From positions 574,910,577-574,974,576 of the forward strand of contig CM060915.1 in the NCBI GenBank assembly GCA_030737875.1: 64,000 nt of DNA, given 5' to 3'. Source of the stretch: Allium sativum. Lineage: Eukaryota; Streptophyta; Magnoliopsida; Asparagales; Amaryllidaceae. Positions 48,760 through 59,284 of this stretch are shown one piece after another. A program made the translations under genes and the position numbers. The notes under the pieces are model-generated. The model was not told the origin of the DNA. It made no database searches and saw nothing but the letters and a program-made list of their open reading frames with translations. Position 1 is the stretch's first letter. Each line of letters starts with the position of its first letter.

Positions 48760-49590
48760 AGAAACAAATGTTCATGTGCACAAGCACATATGCATATCCC
48801 CAACTCCTCTCTTTCAAAGCCTAAACAACTCCACCTCTTCACAAACCGATCACCCTGTATTTTAGGCCAAACTTCCATAACCTTATCAAACAACTTGCGT
48901 GCTAAGTAATACAACTAAGCCAGTGCCAAAAGAAATCATTGATCTTTCCACAATGTCAGATGGCATTACCACCACCACCACTCATGATCTAACTGTATTC
49001 AAACTTAATCATGCCAAACCTTCTCACCCTCACACCACAAACCATTTAACCTAGGACGATACTCTCCCTCATCCAAACAGCACAATCATTCTTTTTACCC
49101 CCACTGACTCACCAAATACAATGTCAAATGATGAGATGGCTTCTGTTAATCTAGATTACTCCCCTCCCTCTCTTGTCATTAACCAAGCTGATAAAACCAA
49201 ATAACAACAGTAACGAAAATGCCTATTCATCACCCTTACTCTCCACTAAATCAAATAATCCAAAACACCGTACTTATGACCATATCCTATTTAATGTCTG
49301 GATATAGTATAGTTATCCTACTTTAATTCCACTAATTAATTCAAATAAATATATAGTAAATATTTGTTGAAAGTATTTACATATATTGTCAAGTATTTCC
49401 AATCAAAATGGTACAGATAAAACTGCAACCAAGTATCAAGTAGCAAACAAGTGCTAGTGTCAATGAATGAAAACCAAGTACACTAGAACAATTCAAAAAG
49501 ATAAACAAGCGTATCATAAACTAGTGAGGCATTTATAGCATCAATTAAGAAGAAAACTTACTTGTTTTCGCCCAACCTTGCCCCATAGAT
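48760..49590. other. CACTA-1 interior, C-rich on plus strand, no gene identified
   Basis: Mixed AT-rich and CCTCAC/CACCAC-rich sequence. Frames are short and broken; nothing is supported. Confidence 0.4.
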
Positions 49591-49599
49591 GATGCAAAT

Positions 49600-50075
49600 T
49601 CAAGTTTTTTTCTTGATGATTGATCTGGAAAAAAAATAATGCAAAATATATAAATAAGATATAAAAGATACAAGATTTATACGAGTAAAGGGTAAAAAAA
49701 ATATAAAATATAAATTCTCCGTACAAGCAATACTAGCAGAGTACATCTTGCCATAGTCCGTGTTATTCCCATGGTAAGGCCAAACAGGGATGATATCTTT
49801 CAACATCGTTTTTCTCTTCTCAATGCTACCCGGACTGCTTACTAATTTGCTTTCTTGAACATTCTTCCTGGACTCATGAATGTCAAGCAACGAGTCAAGA
49901 TGAATGTGACTGATCACTATGCCTTCTTGTTCTAGAACAACTGAACTCTTAACTTCCCTTAGGTTACATGGTGTCTCGTCGTCCAATTTGTCTTTCCTCC
50001 TGAGATTGTTTCCCTTCTTACTACGTCGGAGAGCCCTTCTCCTCTTAGACAGTTTGCGTCGAAAATTTTATTACT
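49600..50075 (-). pseudogene. Unidentified exon-like frame with basic stretch
   Basis: A minus-strand frame open from about 50069 to 49600 (about 157 codons). It begins RRKLSKRRRALRRSKKGNN, a strongly basic, nuclear-localisation-like stretch, then has DETPCNLREVKSSVVLEQEG and MLKDIIPVWPYHGNNTDYGK. After that last segment the composition turns AT-rich, as if an exon ended near 49740. I do not recognise the family. Same strand as the RBM28 and kinesin fragments, so it may be another captured exon. Confidence 0.4.
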
Positions 50076-52022
50076 AATATCATCTATTTTAATGTTTGCA
50101 TTTGTATCATTCATATCCTGCAACTTCTCATTATCCCTACTTTTGACCAGAGTTTTATTGCAGCTCATTAATTTCAGTGTGAAGCTGCTCGGAATTTTCA
50201 GCATCATAGATATGTTCAGACAAGATATTGAAGAAGTTATCTTCGTGGGAGGTAGTAGCAGCAGTACCCTTCCCCCTCAAGGTGCAGAAAAAAATGAGGC
50301 AAGTCCTATTGTTAAACGAAACGAGTTAAGAAATGTCCAAAAGCTAAAAACAAAAGACAATGATGGAAAATATTATATTTAGAAATAATGATTCTAAAGA
50401 GGTTGAAACTTGAAACTCCAAATCTTGATCTGTGGTAATAACTGTCGGGATCGGCACACAAGTAGCTCATCGGTAATTGGTAGATAATGGAATTACAATC
50501 AGTATTCTTCTCAGAAGAACATTTGACAAAATGGAGATCAGTAAGAAGGACATTATTACCTGCAAGACTATGATTCAATGGTTCATGAATGAGGTTTTTT
50601 TTATATAAAAGACTCTAATATTTCTATGAACATATATGAAACACTACAAATAGTTGTTAATCTAGAAAAAGAAGAAACAAAAATAAAAATACCTTAGCTC
50701 TTCTCCGAAAAGCTATCATAATAACAAGATGTTGGGTAAACTAATCGAGCATTACAAATAGCACGTCAAAGCTGCAGCTTCTTCCTAAGCTAATGAAAAT
50801 GCTTGTTCATCAAATAATGCATTTAAAAGTGGAGATGCTGATTTTGTTCAGCTCACTGTGCCTGCTCTTTGTGCTCTTGCTGCTATGGTATAAATGGATT
50901 CATTATCTAATGTAAATTCATATTTAACCAATACATATTTTACAATACTGTACAAAAGAAAATAGAATAAAAAAATGTACAGTTAAACTAGGAATACTTC
51001 AGTTTAGTTATCATTTTTACCACGGATTATCTGTGTCCATGTGCATACCATGTCCATGTCAATGCATTAGTTAAGAATGAATTTGTAAGACCCAAAAACA
51101 AGAGGCAAGCAAACGACTAGACTGAGGAAAATAGTCACCAATATGTCTGCACGATACCTTTTGCATAGGTCTCTTAGTTTCCTCTACAGTTCCATCGTGT
51201 TCTGATGGTGTTCGAGAAGATTCCTCGGTACCATCGAGTTCCTCACCGAGCCTCTGCATTTATTGTATAACCTAGAATATGCTTTAAGAAAAAATATTGG
51301 AGCGATCTAACCCCACAATTAATTTTTTATTATGATACAATCATGCAAGACTCTAGTTCCAAACATGCCAGATTCAACGTGTAAAAATGTAATTAAATTG
51401 TTTCAAAAAATATTTAAACAGATGCATTTCTACAAAGTAAAGCACCAAAGGATACTGCAAAGTAAAATGTCATTAATGGGTGATTTAACAAAATACAGAA
51501 CCCAATTAACATGACACACATCAATTAGACCTGCTAACCCGAACCAAACTAACATGATTCAAACCAGCTGGGGCTTGGGTACGGGTAACACAAAATACAC
51601 ATCAATTTGATCAAATCGGAAGGACCAAACAAAAAACAGCATTCATTATATGCATTAATTAGCATCATTGACCCATCCGAACCAGCATGACCCCAACGCT
51701 GCATTGGCGGGGTTTAGGTTTGACAATGAATAGTTAAGGCATAACAAAACTTGACCTCACAGACCCGGACCTACCGGATCAGAGCTGAGGCCAGGTCCGG
51801 GTCCGGCGAGGCTGAGTCGAACTGCCAGCCTAACCATAATGTAGCAGTCCAGTTATATATAGAAACCTATTAAATAAATATATTCCACTGAAATTATTGA
51901 TGGATCGTAAACTTACTCTGATTTGTAGTCGTTTCATACTTTACTGTATGACAATGATACACTTGTCTTCAAATTGTATAATGGCAACATAACTTCAAAA
52001 CAAAGTAAAAAAAAGTCCTCAC
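50076..52022. other. CACTA-1 interior with scattered possible exons
   Basis: Small frames that could be exons include minus 50560-50450 (NNVLLTDLHFVKCSSEKNT), plus 50815-50890 (GDADFVQLTVPALCALAAM, followed by GTATAA) and minus 51259-51100 (MQRLGEELDGTEESSRTPSE). None is recognised. A GC-richer stretch at 51680-51830 has GGACCTACCGGATC and GGTCCGGGTCCGGC. The rest is AT-rich. Confidence 0.3.
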
Positions 52023-53651
52023 CTCTCCAGCGACTTGTCGGGCCCAAACACGTCCATCCATTATCTTTTTCTGGTGTAGAAGTGCTGACTTGACACTTGT
52101 AAAAACAACCGCTGCAGCTTCCGATTTGCAACCATCTCGAGCAAGCCCTGTAGCAGTACCATTAATGTGGTGATCGTATATTATTAGATAATCGTGAATT
52201 TGCTTGACTGAAGTCAGTTTTAGCTACCAAGGTTTCTAAAAAAATATAAACTTCTATATTGTAAAAGATGAAATGAAAAGAGCGAGGGGGAGAGCAGGAG
52301 GAAGGGGGAGAAAAAAGGGGGTGCATTGCAAATTTAACGAAAGAAACAGCGTCTTGAGGAATATGCAGCTCCACCATTTTTCTGCTTTTCTAGCCGTTGC
52401 TCTCGAGGAAGGCGGTGCATTCCAAGTTTAACTCTGATTTTTCTACCATCAACAACTGAGTCATTTTTTAGTTCAATGGATCACCAAACATCATCCACAG
52501 AAGCACCGGAAAATGTTAATCAAAACCTTTCTATAAGTTACCTTGTAAGTGAAATGTGCACTATATGTACCAAGAAAATTCCATATGCTAAAAAAGGAAA
52601 ATTCCTACATATCTAAGTTTTTCCTTATAACCATATAGCAAAAAACAGGGGCAATCATGTAATTTTGTGGTATACAACTGATTTTGTGCCTCGAGACCTC
52701 GTCTTAATATCACATAAACCAAGCATTAAATGAAAGATGAGTAATATCCCCTTTTGTTAAATAACCATTTGGAATAATTTTCAATGCTTTGAAGTTCACT
52801 GCATCCTTAAAATTTTAGCTAAGCTAGAGCTAAAAAGTATATTAACTTACAATTGTACAAAGCCAAATCCACGAGTTAATTCTGAATCTGTAGGCAAGAA
52901 AAAAAATGTAAGACAGATGGTAGGTTCATTGCAACGAGAGCATCCTACATAAACATAAAGCATTACTTGTCTAAAAAGGCGAATAAACATATACACAAAA
53001 AATGGGAGAAAATTTTATTGCTTGTGTTTACAAACAATATTTCTCCTTCTACTAACTGTTTTATCCATAAATATAGAAGAGGTGTTTGATAGCTCATATA
53101 TCTAAATACATTTGTCTGCAGGTCAAAGCATATTGCTCTAAAAATGGAAGTTAAAACAAAACGCCTTGCACTCCAAACCTCATTTATAAAATAGTCACTA
53201 AGGACAGCGGCTGATGTACCGAAGATAAGACAAAGGATTGTTATAGCAATACAAAACTACCACCTTTTGCCCCCTAATTTGAACAAGAAGCAATACAGTA
53301 CACAAAACTACCATGTTTTTTCTATAGGGCTCAAACACCACATAATTTATATGTATGAACACCAGATATAAGCCCATAAACGAAACTGCTTAGAAGACCC
53401 TCACCTTTATCGTTGACCGTAAAGCACCGCTTGATGGGTCCAACCTCGCTGAACAGTTCTTCAAGCTTTGCCCAAGAAGAATAAATAAATTTTAACTATT
53501 AAAAAAGAAGTTGAAACTAAAACACAATAGTATATACACAAACATATATCACCTCCTCGGTTTTGAATGAATAAGAAAGGTTAGAGACAAAAGACAGTAG
53601 ATGGACAGTGATTATCTACATCGCCATTGTTACCCTCTTCCTCTTGCCCAT
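52023..53651 (-). pseudogene. Captured 5' part of an RBM28/Nop4-like RRM protein gene
   Basis: RBM28/Nop4 proteins are nucleolar RRM proteins of 60S ribosome assembly. On the minus strand: exon 1 (53651-53553) starts MGKRKR and has SFVSNLSYSFKTEE; exon 2 (53465-53405) gives LEELFSEVGPIKRCFTVND; exon 3 (52887-52851) gives DSELTRGFGFVQ, the RNP1 motif; exon 4 (about 52509-52390) gives SIELKNDSVVDGRKIRVK; exon 5 (52147-52023) gives [20 protein letters not shown] then [12 protein letters not shown]. Donors GTGATA, GTGAGG, GTAAGT and GTGAGG and acceptors CTACAG fit, and exon phases join. Breaks: an in-frame TAG in exon 1, TGA in exon 4, and the exon-4 acceptor altered to CGG. It stops before the later RRMs. 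It was copied with introns, so capture was from DNA. Confidence 0.82.
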
Positions 53652-53659
53652 CTAATATA

Positions 53660-54370
53660 AGTAATAACATTAGGGCGGTAGAATACTTGTAAAAAGGATA
53701 AAAGGAATCACAAGATGCACATATTTTTAGGGTTTTCCCCCAGTTGGTAAGAAGCAACATAACAAGGCAAACATTAATTTTAAATCATGCTATATTCTTA
53801 TTATCTTCATCCTTTTCACCCTATCAAACTCAAATCTTAATTTTAGTCCAATTCTCTATGGATTCTAAGCAGATACTAAATCTCTTTAGACCCTAACTTC
53901 AGCCTAACATCCTAAAACTGTAACTAAAGCCCTCAGAAATATTAAAATGTATGAACTGTGTTAATGTTTTTCTGTTTCATACTGAGGAGATAAAAAGAAT
54001 AAAAATATAGTTTACAAATTTTCAAAAATTTTTAGCAAATCATATACTGTGAGCATTATGCTCAAAGCTCTATAACAACCAAACAACCACCCCCGGGGCC
54101 CAAAAAAAAAAACTCAAAAGGGAAAAAAGAAATTGTGAAATGAAGTGGTATACTTACATTCATGGTTTAAAAATAAGCGTTAAAAAATGTTCAATTAGAT
54201 GATTGTTACAAAGTAGCATTCAAATATAAATAAAATGACTAAACTCAACAAATTGACTATAGGCATCCTATCAAACTCAAATCTTAAATTCTAGTCCAAT
54301 TCTCTCTAGATTCTAACCTCCTAAAATATCAACGTAAAGTACTTAAAAAAATATGCGACGAAAGTTACTT
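53660..54370. other. CACTA-1 spacer between captured fragments
   Basis: AT-rich DNA with TCAAACTCAAATCTTAA(A)TT(T)TAGTCCAATTCTC duplicated at about 53825 and 54271. No gene. Confidence 0.5.
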
Positions 54371-54374
54371 TTTT

Positions 54375-55030
54375 GATGACTGGGATGTTGCTAATAGATC
54401 TCTAATCTGCTCATTTGCATAACCGATATTGCCTTTTCTTTACTTAATTGGCGGCACCTGCAAAAAATAAACCCTTGTATTTCGAAAAACCCTTATATTT
54501 TCTGCCATAAAAGCAAATCTAAGTGTCAATTTTTTATCAATAATAGTTAGAACTAAATGAACATTTCTTTAAACAATTAAAAGTAAGAATCTAACTGCAT
54601 ATACCTTTTGCCTCTTGGATTAGGTTATAAAGCATTTTCCTCTTAGCAATTTCTTCATTGTACTTCACTTTCAAATTTCGCGTTGTGCAATTGTGTACAT
54701 GAAAAAATAGTTTATCATACTGAAATACTTATAGAATAGTTTATCATACTGAAATACTTATAAAATAGTTTATCGTACCCATGGCCTGGATAACATCAAT
54801 CATTTTATTCATATCAGAGATAGAGCTAGCACATTCATATACTTGTCGAACAATAATGCATTGCTCTTGCTTCAATGCCTGGTTTACCTTAAACTTCAGT
54901 ATACGAACACAAGAACAAAGATAAAATTAATGTTTAGTACATACACTGATCTTAATTTTTTCATCTAAATCTTTTATAGCAGCAAGCCCGAATTTCTTGT
55001 CTTGCTCATACTGGTTCTGTTATTCTTCTT
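54375..55030 (-). pseudogene. Captured kinesin-14 (KIN-14) neck/motor-start fragment
   Basis: Kinesin-14s are minus-end-directed microtubule motors. On the minus strand: 55025-54950 reads YEQDKKFGLAAIKDLDEKIK; 54888-54780 reads LKQEQCIIVRQVYECASSIS then DMNKMIDVIQAM; 54690-54605 reads NLKVKYNEEIAKRKMLYNLI then QEAKG; and 54458 leftward reads CRQLSKE. This order (coiled coil, ECADSIPDLNKM-like block, LKVKY..RKxLYNxxQEAKG, then CRCRPLSKE) is the stalk-to-motor junction of plant kinesin-14. Introns with GTAT and GCAG borders lie between the pieces, in the usual phase after AAAG. The GNIRVF stretch before CRPLS is missing and a frameshift follows. No motor core remains. It lies upstream of and on the same strand as the RBM28 fragment. 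Confidence 0.8.
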
Positions 55031-55832
55031 TGTTTATTAGCTTGTCATTCTATGACTTGTTCCAAATAAATATATAAACAAGATTTAGTTTAAATACCGT
55101 TCACTTTTTCGAAAGCAATTCTAACATGGAAATTACTCACAGAACACATTTGTTTTTCAACAACATAATATCTAGAGTTTCAGTTTGAAATAACTTAGCA
55201 TCATGTTCCATCCAAAGCTTTTCTAACTGTTAGCCTACTTTGTGAACTAGGCAACACAAAGTCAAGATGTCAGGCATTGAAGAACCTTTCTAATTAGAAG
55301 ACTTCGGTTCGGATCGGAGTGACCATCACTACTCAGATCGGAGAAGACACTACAGCCTAGATCGGACAGCTGCAATCATTCGGGTCGGATCAGAGCAACG
55401 TATCGGTTCGGATCGGGTAAAGTCTTCTGTTCGGATCGGTGAACTGTTGCTGAGGAAATTGGTAAGGCATAGCTGTTCGGATCGGAGGGCAATATAGTCT
55501 CAATTGGATCAGAAAGCCACCTGGTTGCTATGGAAATAGATCAGAGCGGAGCGGACCAGACTAAAGAAGAGAGAGCGTTGTTTCCAAGCCAATCCGGGTC
55601 GGATCGGATATCCCGATCCGAACCCCTTATACGTGTCCCTCCGACCCGAACCCATTTTCCATATCATTCTCCAGCATAAGCGCCTGGATATCCGGATCGG
55701 CTATGACCAGTTCCTACCCATAACGTCCATTATTCTGATGCGTTGTCAACGTAGAAATCAATCTGAATCCGATGATGATGGGATGAGTGACACGTGGCTC
55801 CGATCCGGATCGGGCCCTAAGCAAATTCACAC

Positions 55833-55841
55833 CTATAAATA
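55833..55841 (+). promoter_or_regulatory. TATA box of forward Tat LTR
   Basis: CTATAAATACCCCGTC, conserved in the reverse Tat LTR (41309-41317). Confidence 0.7.
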
Positions 55842-56142
55842 CCCCGTCTGGAGACAAAGAAAAGGATCTTTTTTGGGCACTTCGAGAATTCAACCACCTC
55901 CATAATCCGAACTCCAGTACTCCCGGAGAATCCAAATCTTCTTTCATTATTTGTTTTAGTCAATTGAGTGAATATAAGTGAGTTGTGAGTGAAATCAAGT
56001 GAATATTACATTGTATTTGCAACTGAATCATTGAATATAGTGAAAGATAAGTGGACGTAGGCATTTCTTCGCCGAACCACTATAAATCCTGTGTGTTCAT
56101 TTTTATTTTTATCTCATTTCATTTGCTTTTAATCAATTTGGG

Positions 56143-56168
56143 TGTTAGAACCACTTTTTGGTCTAACA
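56143..56168 (+). other. Hairpin at the LTR 3' end
   Basis: TGTTAGAACCA and TGGTCTAACA pair with one bulged A around a CTTTT loop. The same hairpin is at 40982-41007 in the other LTR. It abuts the PBS. Confidence 0.6.
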
Positions 56169-56188
56169 TTTTGGTGCTTTCACTGAGA
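56169..56188 (+). other. Probable primer binding site of forward Tat element
   Basis: TTTTGGTGCTTTCACTGAGA directly follows the LTR. The same TTTGGTGCTTTCA word follows many Tat-type 5' LTRs. I have not identified the tRNA. Confidence 0.55.
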
Positions 56189-56725
56189 AACCTCATCTGA
56201 ATTCTTTATTTTCCCGGATTTCTTTCTACTTTTTGGACCGTTGAGTTCAAAGAAGTTAATCCTTAAGTTTCTCCGCTCTTTCATATTTGTTGAAGTGATT
56301 GTCAAAGAATCATGGCCAAAGGAAAAGGCAAAGAAATTCAATCTGGTCGAGGAAATGGAGCTGGCGAAGATCAGCAAAATGCGGTTGTAACAAGGTCTCG
56401 GGGGCAGAGTTCAGCAGCAGGAAGAACCAATGCAGGAAATCCGAGCCGCCAACAGGGGGAGAGCTCCGATCCGATCCGGGTAGGAGATTCTGAAGCAGTG
56501 CATTCCCCCAATCTGAACCGACCCGAGCAGCTTGCCACATACCGATCCGACCAGGCTCCCCAGCTCCGAACCGACCCGACCTCCTGTCTCCGATCCGACC
56601 CGACGCTTGGTGAAGCTGGAACCTCCACTCGAGTCCCTACGAATGCTCCGATTCCAGCCACCAGGGTTAGTGATCAGGTTAATCCATCTGCGCCCATCAC
56701 ACAAGGAGATTTCTCGCGCTTACTT

Positions 56726-56728
56726 GAC
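56726..56728. repeat. CACTA-2 target-site duplication, left (GAC)
   Basis: GAC precedes CACTACAAC. The same three bases follow the element at 61108-61110. Confidence 0.85.
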
Positions 56729-56960
56729 CACTACAACAAAATGACCCTATTACAACGGTGGAACACCGTTGTAATAGGTTTTTACAACGGTGGGCAAGCC
56801 GTCGTGTCTTAAGAAGTTGTAATAGCCTAATATCTTTTACAACTTTTCTGCACTGTTGCAAAACCGTTGTAATATGTATATTTTACAACTTTTTTCCACC
56901 GTTGTAATAAACTTTATTACAACATTTATGCACCGTTGTGATTGATATTTGGGTTTTAAA
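56729..56960. repeat. CACTA-2 left TIR and subterminal repeats
   Basis: TIR 56729-56756, then TTACAACGGTG, CACCGTTGTAATA, TTACAACGGTG, GTTGTAATA, TTTTACAACTTTT and so on in both orientations. ACAACGGTG and CACCGTTGT are complementary, so hairpins are possible. Confidence 0.9.
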
Positions 56961-58130
56961 AAAAATAAATTTTGCAAATGCAACAAAAGCTGAATAAACA
57001 GAAAACAAATTGATATAAATTCAAAGCAACAGATCCATTCATACAAAAAACATTACAACTTTATATTCAAAATGCAAAATATGAATCATACATCATCACG
57101 TTAATATATCAATTCTTCATTACAAATAATGATTACAAATTAGTACCATCCAAAAACTTTGCTTCAACTATCAGCTTGCTTCACCTTTGCACTTCCTCAA
57201 CTTCCCCACCAACACAAGACACCACCTGCACAATCACAAAACATGCATATATATAAACATAACCTTAAGCTTGTTGTAAACATAAAATGGTGGATATCTA
57301 CTTTTCTTCCAAGTTGGATGAGGAGTTGAAACTATGTAAAATGCAATGCATGTATTTTTGTAGTAATCTAAGAGTATATAAGAGTTTTACTGGTTTAAGA
57401 AATACGTAATGACCATGAACTGCTTCGCTCTTTTAATGTGTTTAAGTTAATTAAGGTAATGAAAGATGATAGTAAGGATTAAGCCAAAAAGGCTGTTAAA
57501 GAATTTTGTTTTAACTGTATATATTTACTGAAGCAAATGAAATGAGATTTAAAGCATGGTATGTTTAGACAGTCATGAGAAATGTATCATTAGTGAAATT
57601 CTTAGTTTCAATCACTAACTTAAAAGTTTGGATTGGAATAGCTAAACGTATGTACTGGAAATGAATCATTCTTCTTACGTTAAAAGGGAGTTTTCATGAG
57701 GTTGTTTTCATTGCTAATAAACTGGAATTGAGTACAGCTGTATGTTAAAAATGAGTTTGCATGAGTTTGATTTTATTGCTAATAATCTGAGACTGAATAC
57801 AACCGTGAATATAAAATAAAGTTAAGATATATTATATAAAAGACATGAGTATGTGAAGCTGCGTTGATGTGATAGCATTTAGCTGTCATGATAAGGTGTA
57901 TGGATGTAGATAAATTCATATATAAATGAACGTATTTGGCAGTATGGCCATAGAATTGGACACAATTGTATATTTAAACCGGTGAGGTAATTATTTGGTA
58001 CCAGTTACGAGCTTACAATACAAATATGATTACAATAGTCAAACTAGTTCCGTATTTGCACACAACTGCAAAAATAAGCAGCACGGTGTTTATTCTAATC
58101 AATACAACAATAAATTGAGCAAACAAAAGT
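56961..58130. other. CACTA-2 interior, AT-rich, no gene identified
   Basis: No supported coding region. A short C/T-rich patch (57170-57235) with CTTCCTCAACTTCCCCACC may be an exon fragment, not identified. Confidence 0.45.
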
Positions 58131-58164
58131 AATGGGTATAAAGAAGTAGAACTAACCAGACAGA

Positions 58165-58340
58165 AGAATTGCTATGCTGCTTTAGCTGTTGAAGTACATC
58201 AATCTCGATCATAGCATCCTCACGATACTTATCTACAGCTCGAACAATTTTTACGGCTACCATTTCTTTACCTTCCCTGTCCCAACTCCCAACACTCCAA
58301 TACTTGACCAAACGTGCCTTCTCCTATCTTATATATGAGA
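58165..58340 (-). pseudogene. Captured exon of an AFC-type LAMMER protein kinase
   Basis: AFC kinases phosphorylate SR splicing factors. The minus strand reads YKIGEGTFGQVLECW (58338-58285), the ATP-binding glycine loop, then DREGKEMVAVKIVRAVDKYR (58277 leftward, with the catalytic Lys in VAVK), then EDAMIEIDVLQQLKQHS. This is the N-lobe of plant AFC1/2/3. A 7-bp insertion (repeat of GTTGGGA, about 58279-58292) between ECW and DRE shifts the frame. The exon ends near 58165, where family members have KHDKGGN. The rest of the kinase is absent. No equivalent lies in the neighbouring Tat element, so it came in with CACTA-2. Confidence 0.85.
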
Positions 58341-58344
58341 AGCG

Positions 58345-59280
58345 CAACAACTGAAAAAACAAAATAAAACTTATCATGTCTTCAAAACTTAAATAGTAAA
58401 AGAAACAAAATGACAAACAATAGCAATCCTCATTTACTCGTAGCCACCCTTTCATGGAACCAGTATAACAACAACCTACTTTTTCTGTATAAGGAAAACA
58501 TCTAAAAACTTATTGAACGACATCGGATTGATCCTCCTAGACTCGCTGCATCATCTTTCTTCTGTTGAGCATAGTTTAACAAGTTTTTATAATCAACACT
58601 ACTCTTATCTCTAAATTATTAAAGACCCTTAACAGTATACCTTAACCAATTTTATTATTACTTGAAAAAAAAACGAACTACAAAGATTAAGTCATATGAC
58701 TCCTTTCAGTGCAGTACAAGAGACCCCAACAAAGACAGCGTCGAAAAATTGAAAATGCACAGCCAACTCATCGACTACTCAAAAATTCAATGTCTAAAAA
58801 AAATTTGGGTTGATAAAGCACAAGTGCATAAATCAGACTCACGCTAATGTTTAAGCAATTCAGGCCAGGTCAACATGTAGTTAGCAAAAGCAACTTATGG
58901 CAAACATCACAAGTGCAGTAGGCAAGCATGCACAACATAAAGCAAAGAAAAAGTAGGAACTGTGCACCTGAATATCAGACCAAGGCTCACCAATAACATT
59001 CAAATAATAAAATGATCAAAGTTTTAATATAATATGTACAAATTAGACGCTCTCAGGACTAAACAATCCTTGTGTATGCAAGGGACAAAGAGTAATGGCC
59101 GAAACATACCCTTTAACGTGAATCCTCTACAGCAGACCCAAAGTAGCACAAACATTTATCATAATTTCTAATTATAGGTTGAGCGGGTTATCTAATACCA
59201 AAAGTTCTCACCCTTCATTTTAATTAAAAGAAGTAAAAGAAGTAAAGAAAATAGAATAGGAAAAAGTGATAGAAGCAAAA
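58345..59280. other. CACTA-2 interior between kinase exon and GC-rich block
   Basis: AT-rich. 58535-58549 (TCCTAGACTCGCTGC) recurs inside the GC-rich block at 59667. No gene. Confidence 0.45.
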
Positions 59281-59284
59281 TGAA

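Larger units (their letters stand above)
47168..55227. mobile_element. CACTA-1: CACTA transposon carrying gene fragments, right end not in window
   Basis: It starts CACTACAACAGAAATTGTC at 47168 after TTA, followed by subterminal repeats of TATAGCGGC/GCCGCTATA (47184-47530). I find no matching TTCTGTTGTAGTG end before 55227, where a Tat LTR begins, so the right end probably lies beyond that insertion. No transposase (TNPD/TNPA) is recognised. Instead there are minus-strand exons of an RBM28-like protein and a kinesin-14. This suits a non-autonomous, gene-capturing (Pack-CACTA-like) element. Confidence 0.72.
55228..56168 (+). mobile_element. 5' LTR of forward Tat element (941 bp)
   Basis: It starts TGTTAGCCTACTTTGTGAAC and ends GGTCTAACA; the ends form a 6-bp inverted repeat TGTTAG/CTAACA. 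U3 (55228-55830) is packed with CGGATCGG-type words. TATA lies at 55833. R-U5 is AT-rich and shares the last 28 bases exactly with the inverted LTR at 40982. Confidence 0.92.

Noticed and set aside
47168..55227. Native host gene locus containing RBM28 and kinesin exons
   Set aside because: Two unrelated gene pieces on one strand, both incomplete and mutated, lie directly inside a CACTACAACA end with subterminal repeats. Capture is simpler, although the missing right end leaves some doubt.
40982..56168. The inverted TGTTAG..CTAACA copies as terminal inverted repeats of one 15-kb DNA transposon
   Set aside because: Each copy has its own LTR anatomy (TATA box, PPT at 41749 or PBS at 56169). The right copy leads into gag-pol, and the two differ in length (767 and 941 bp).
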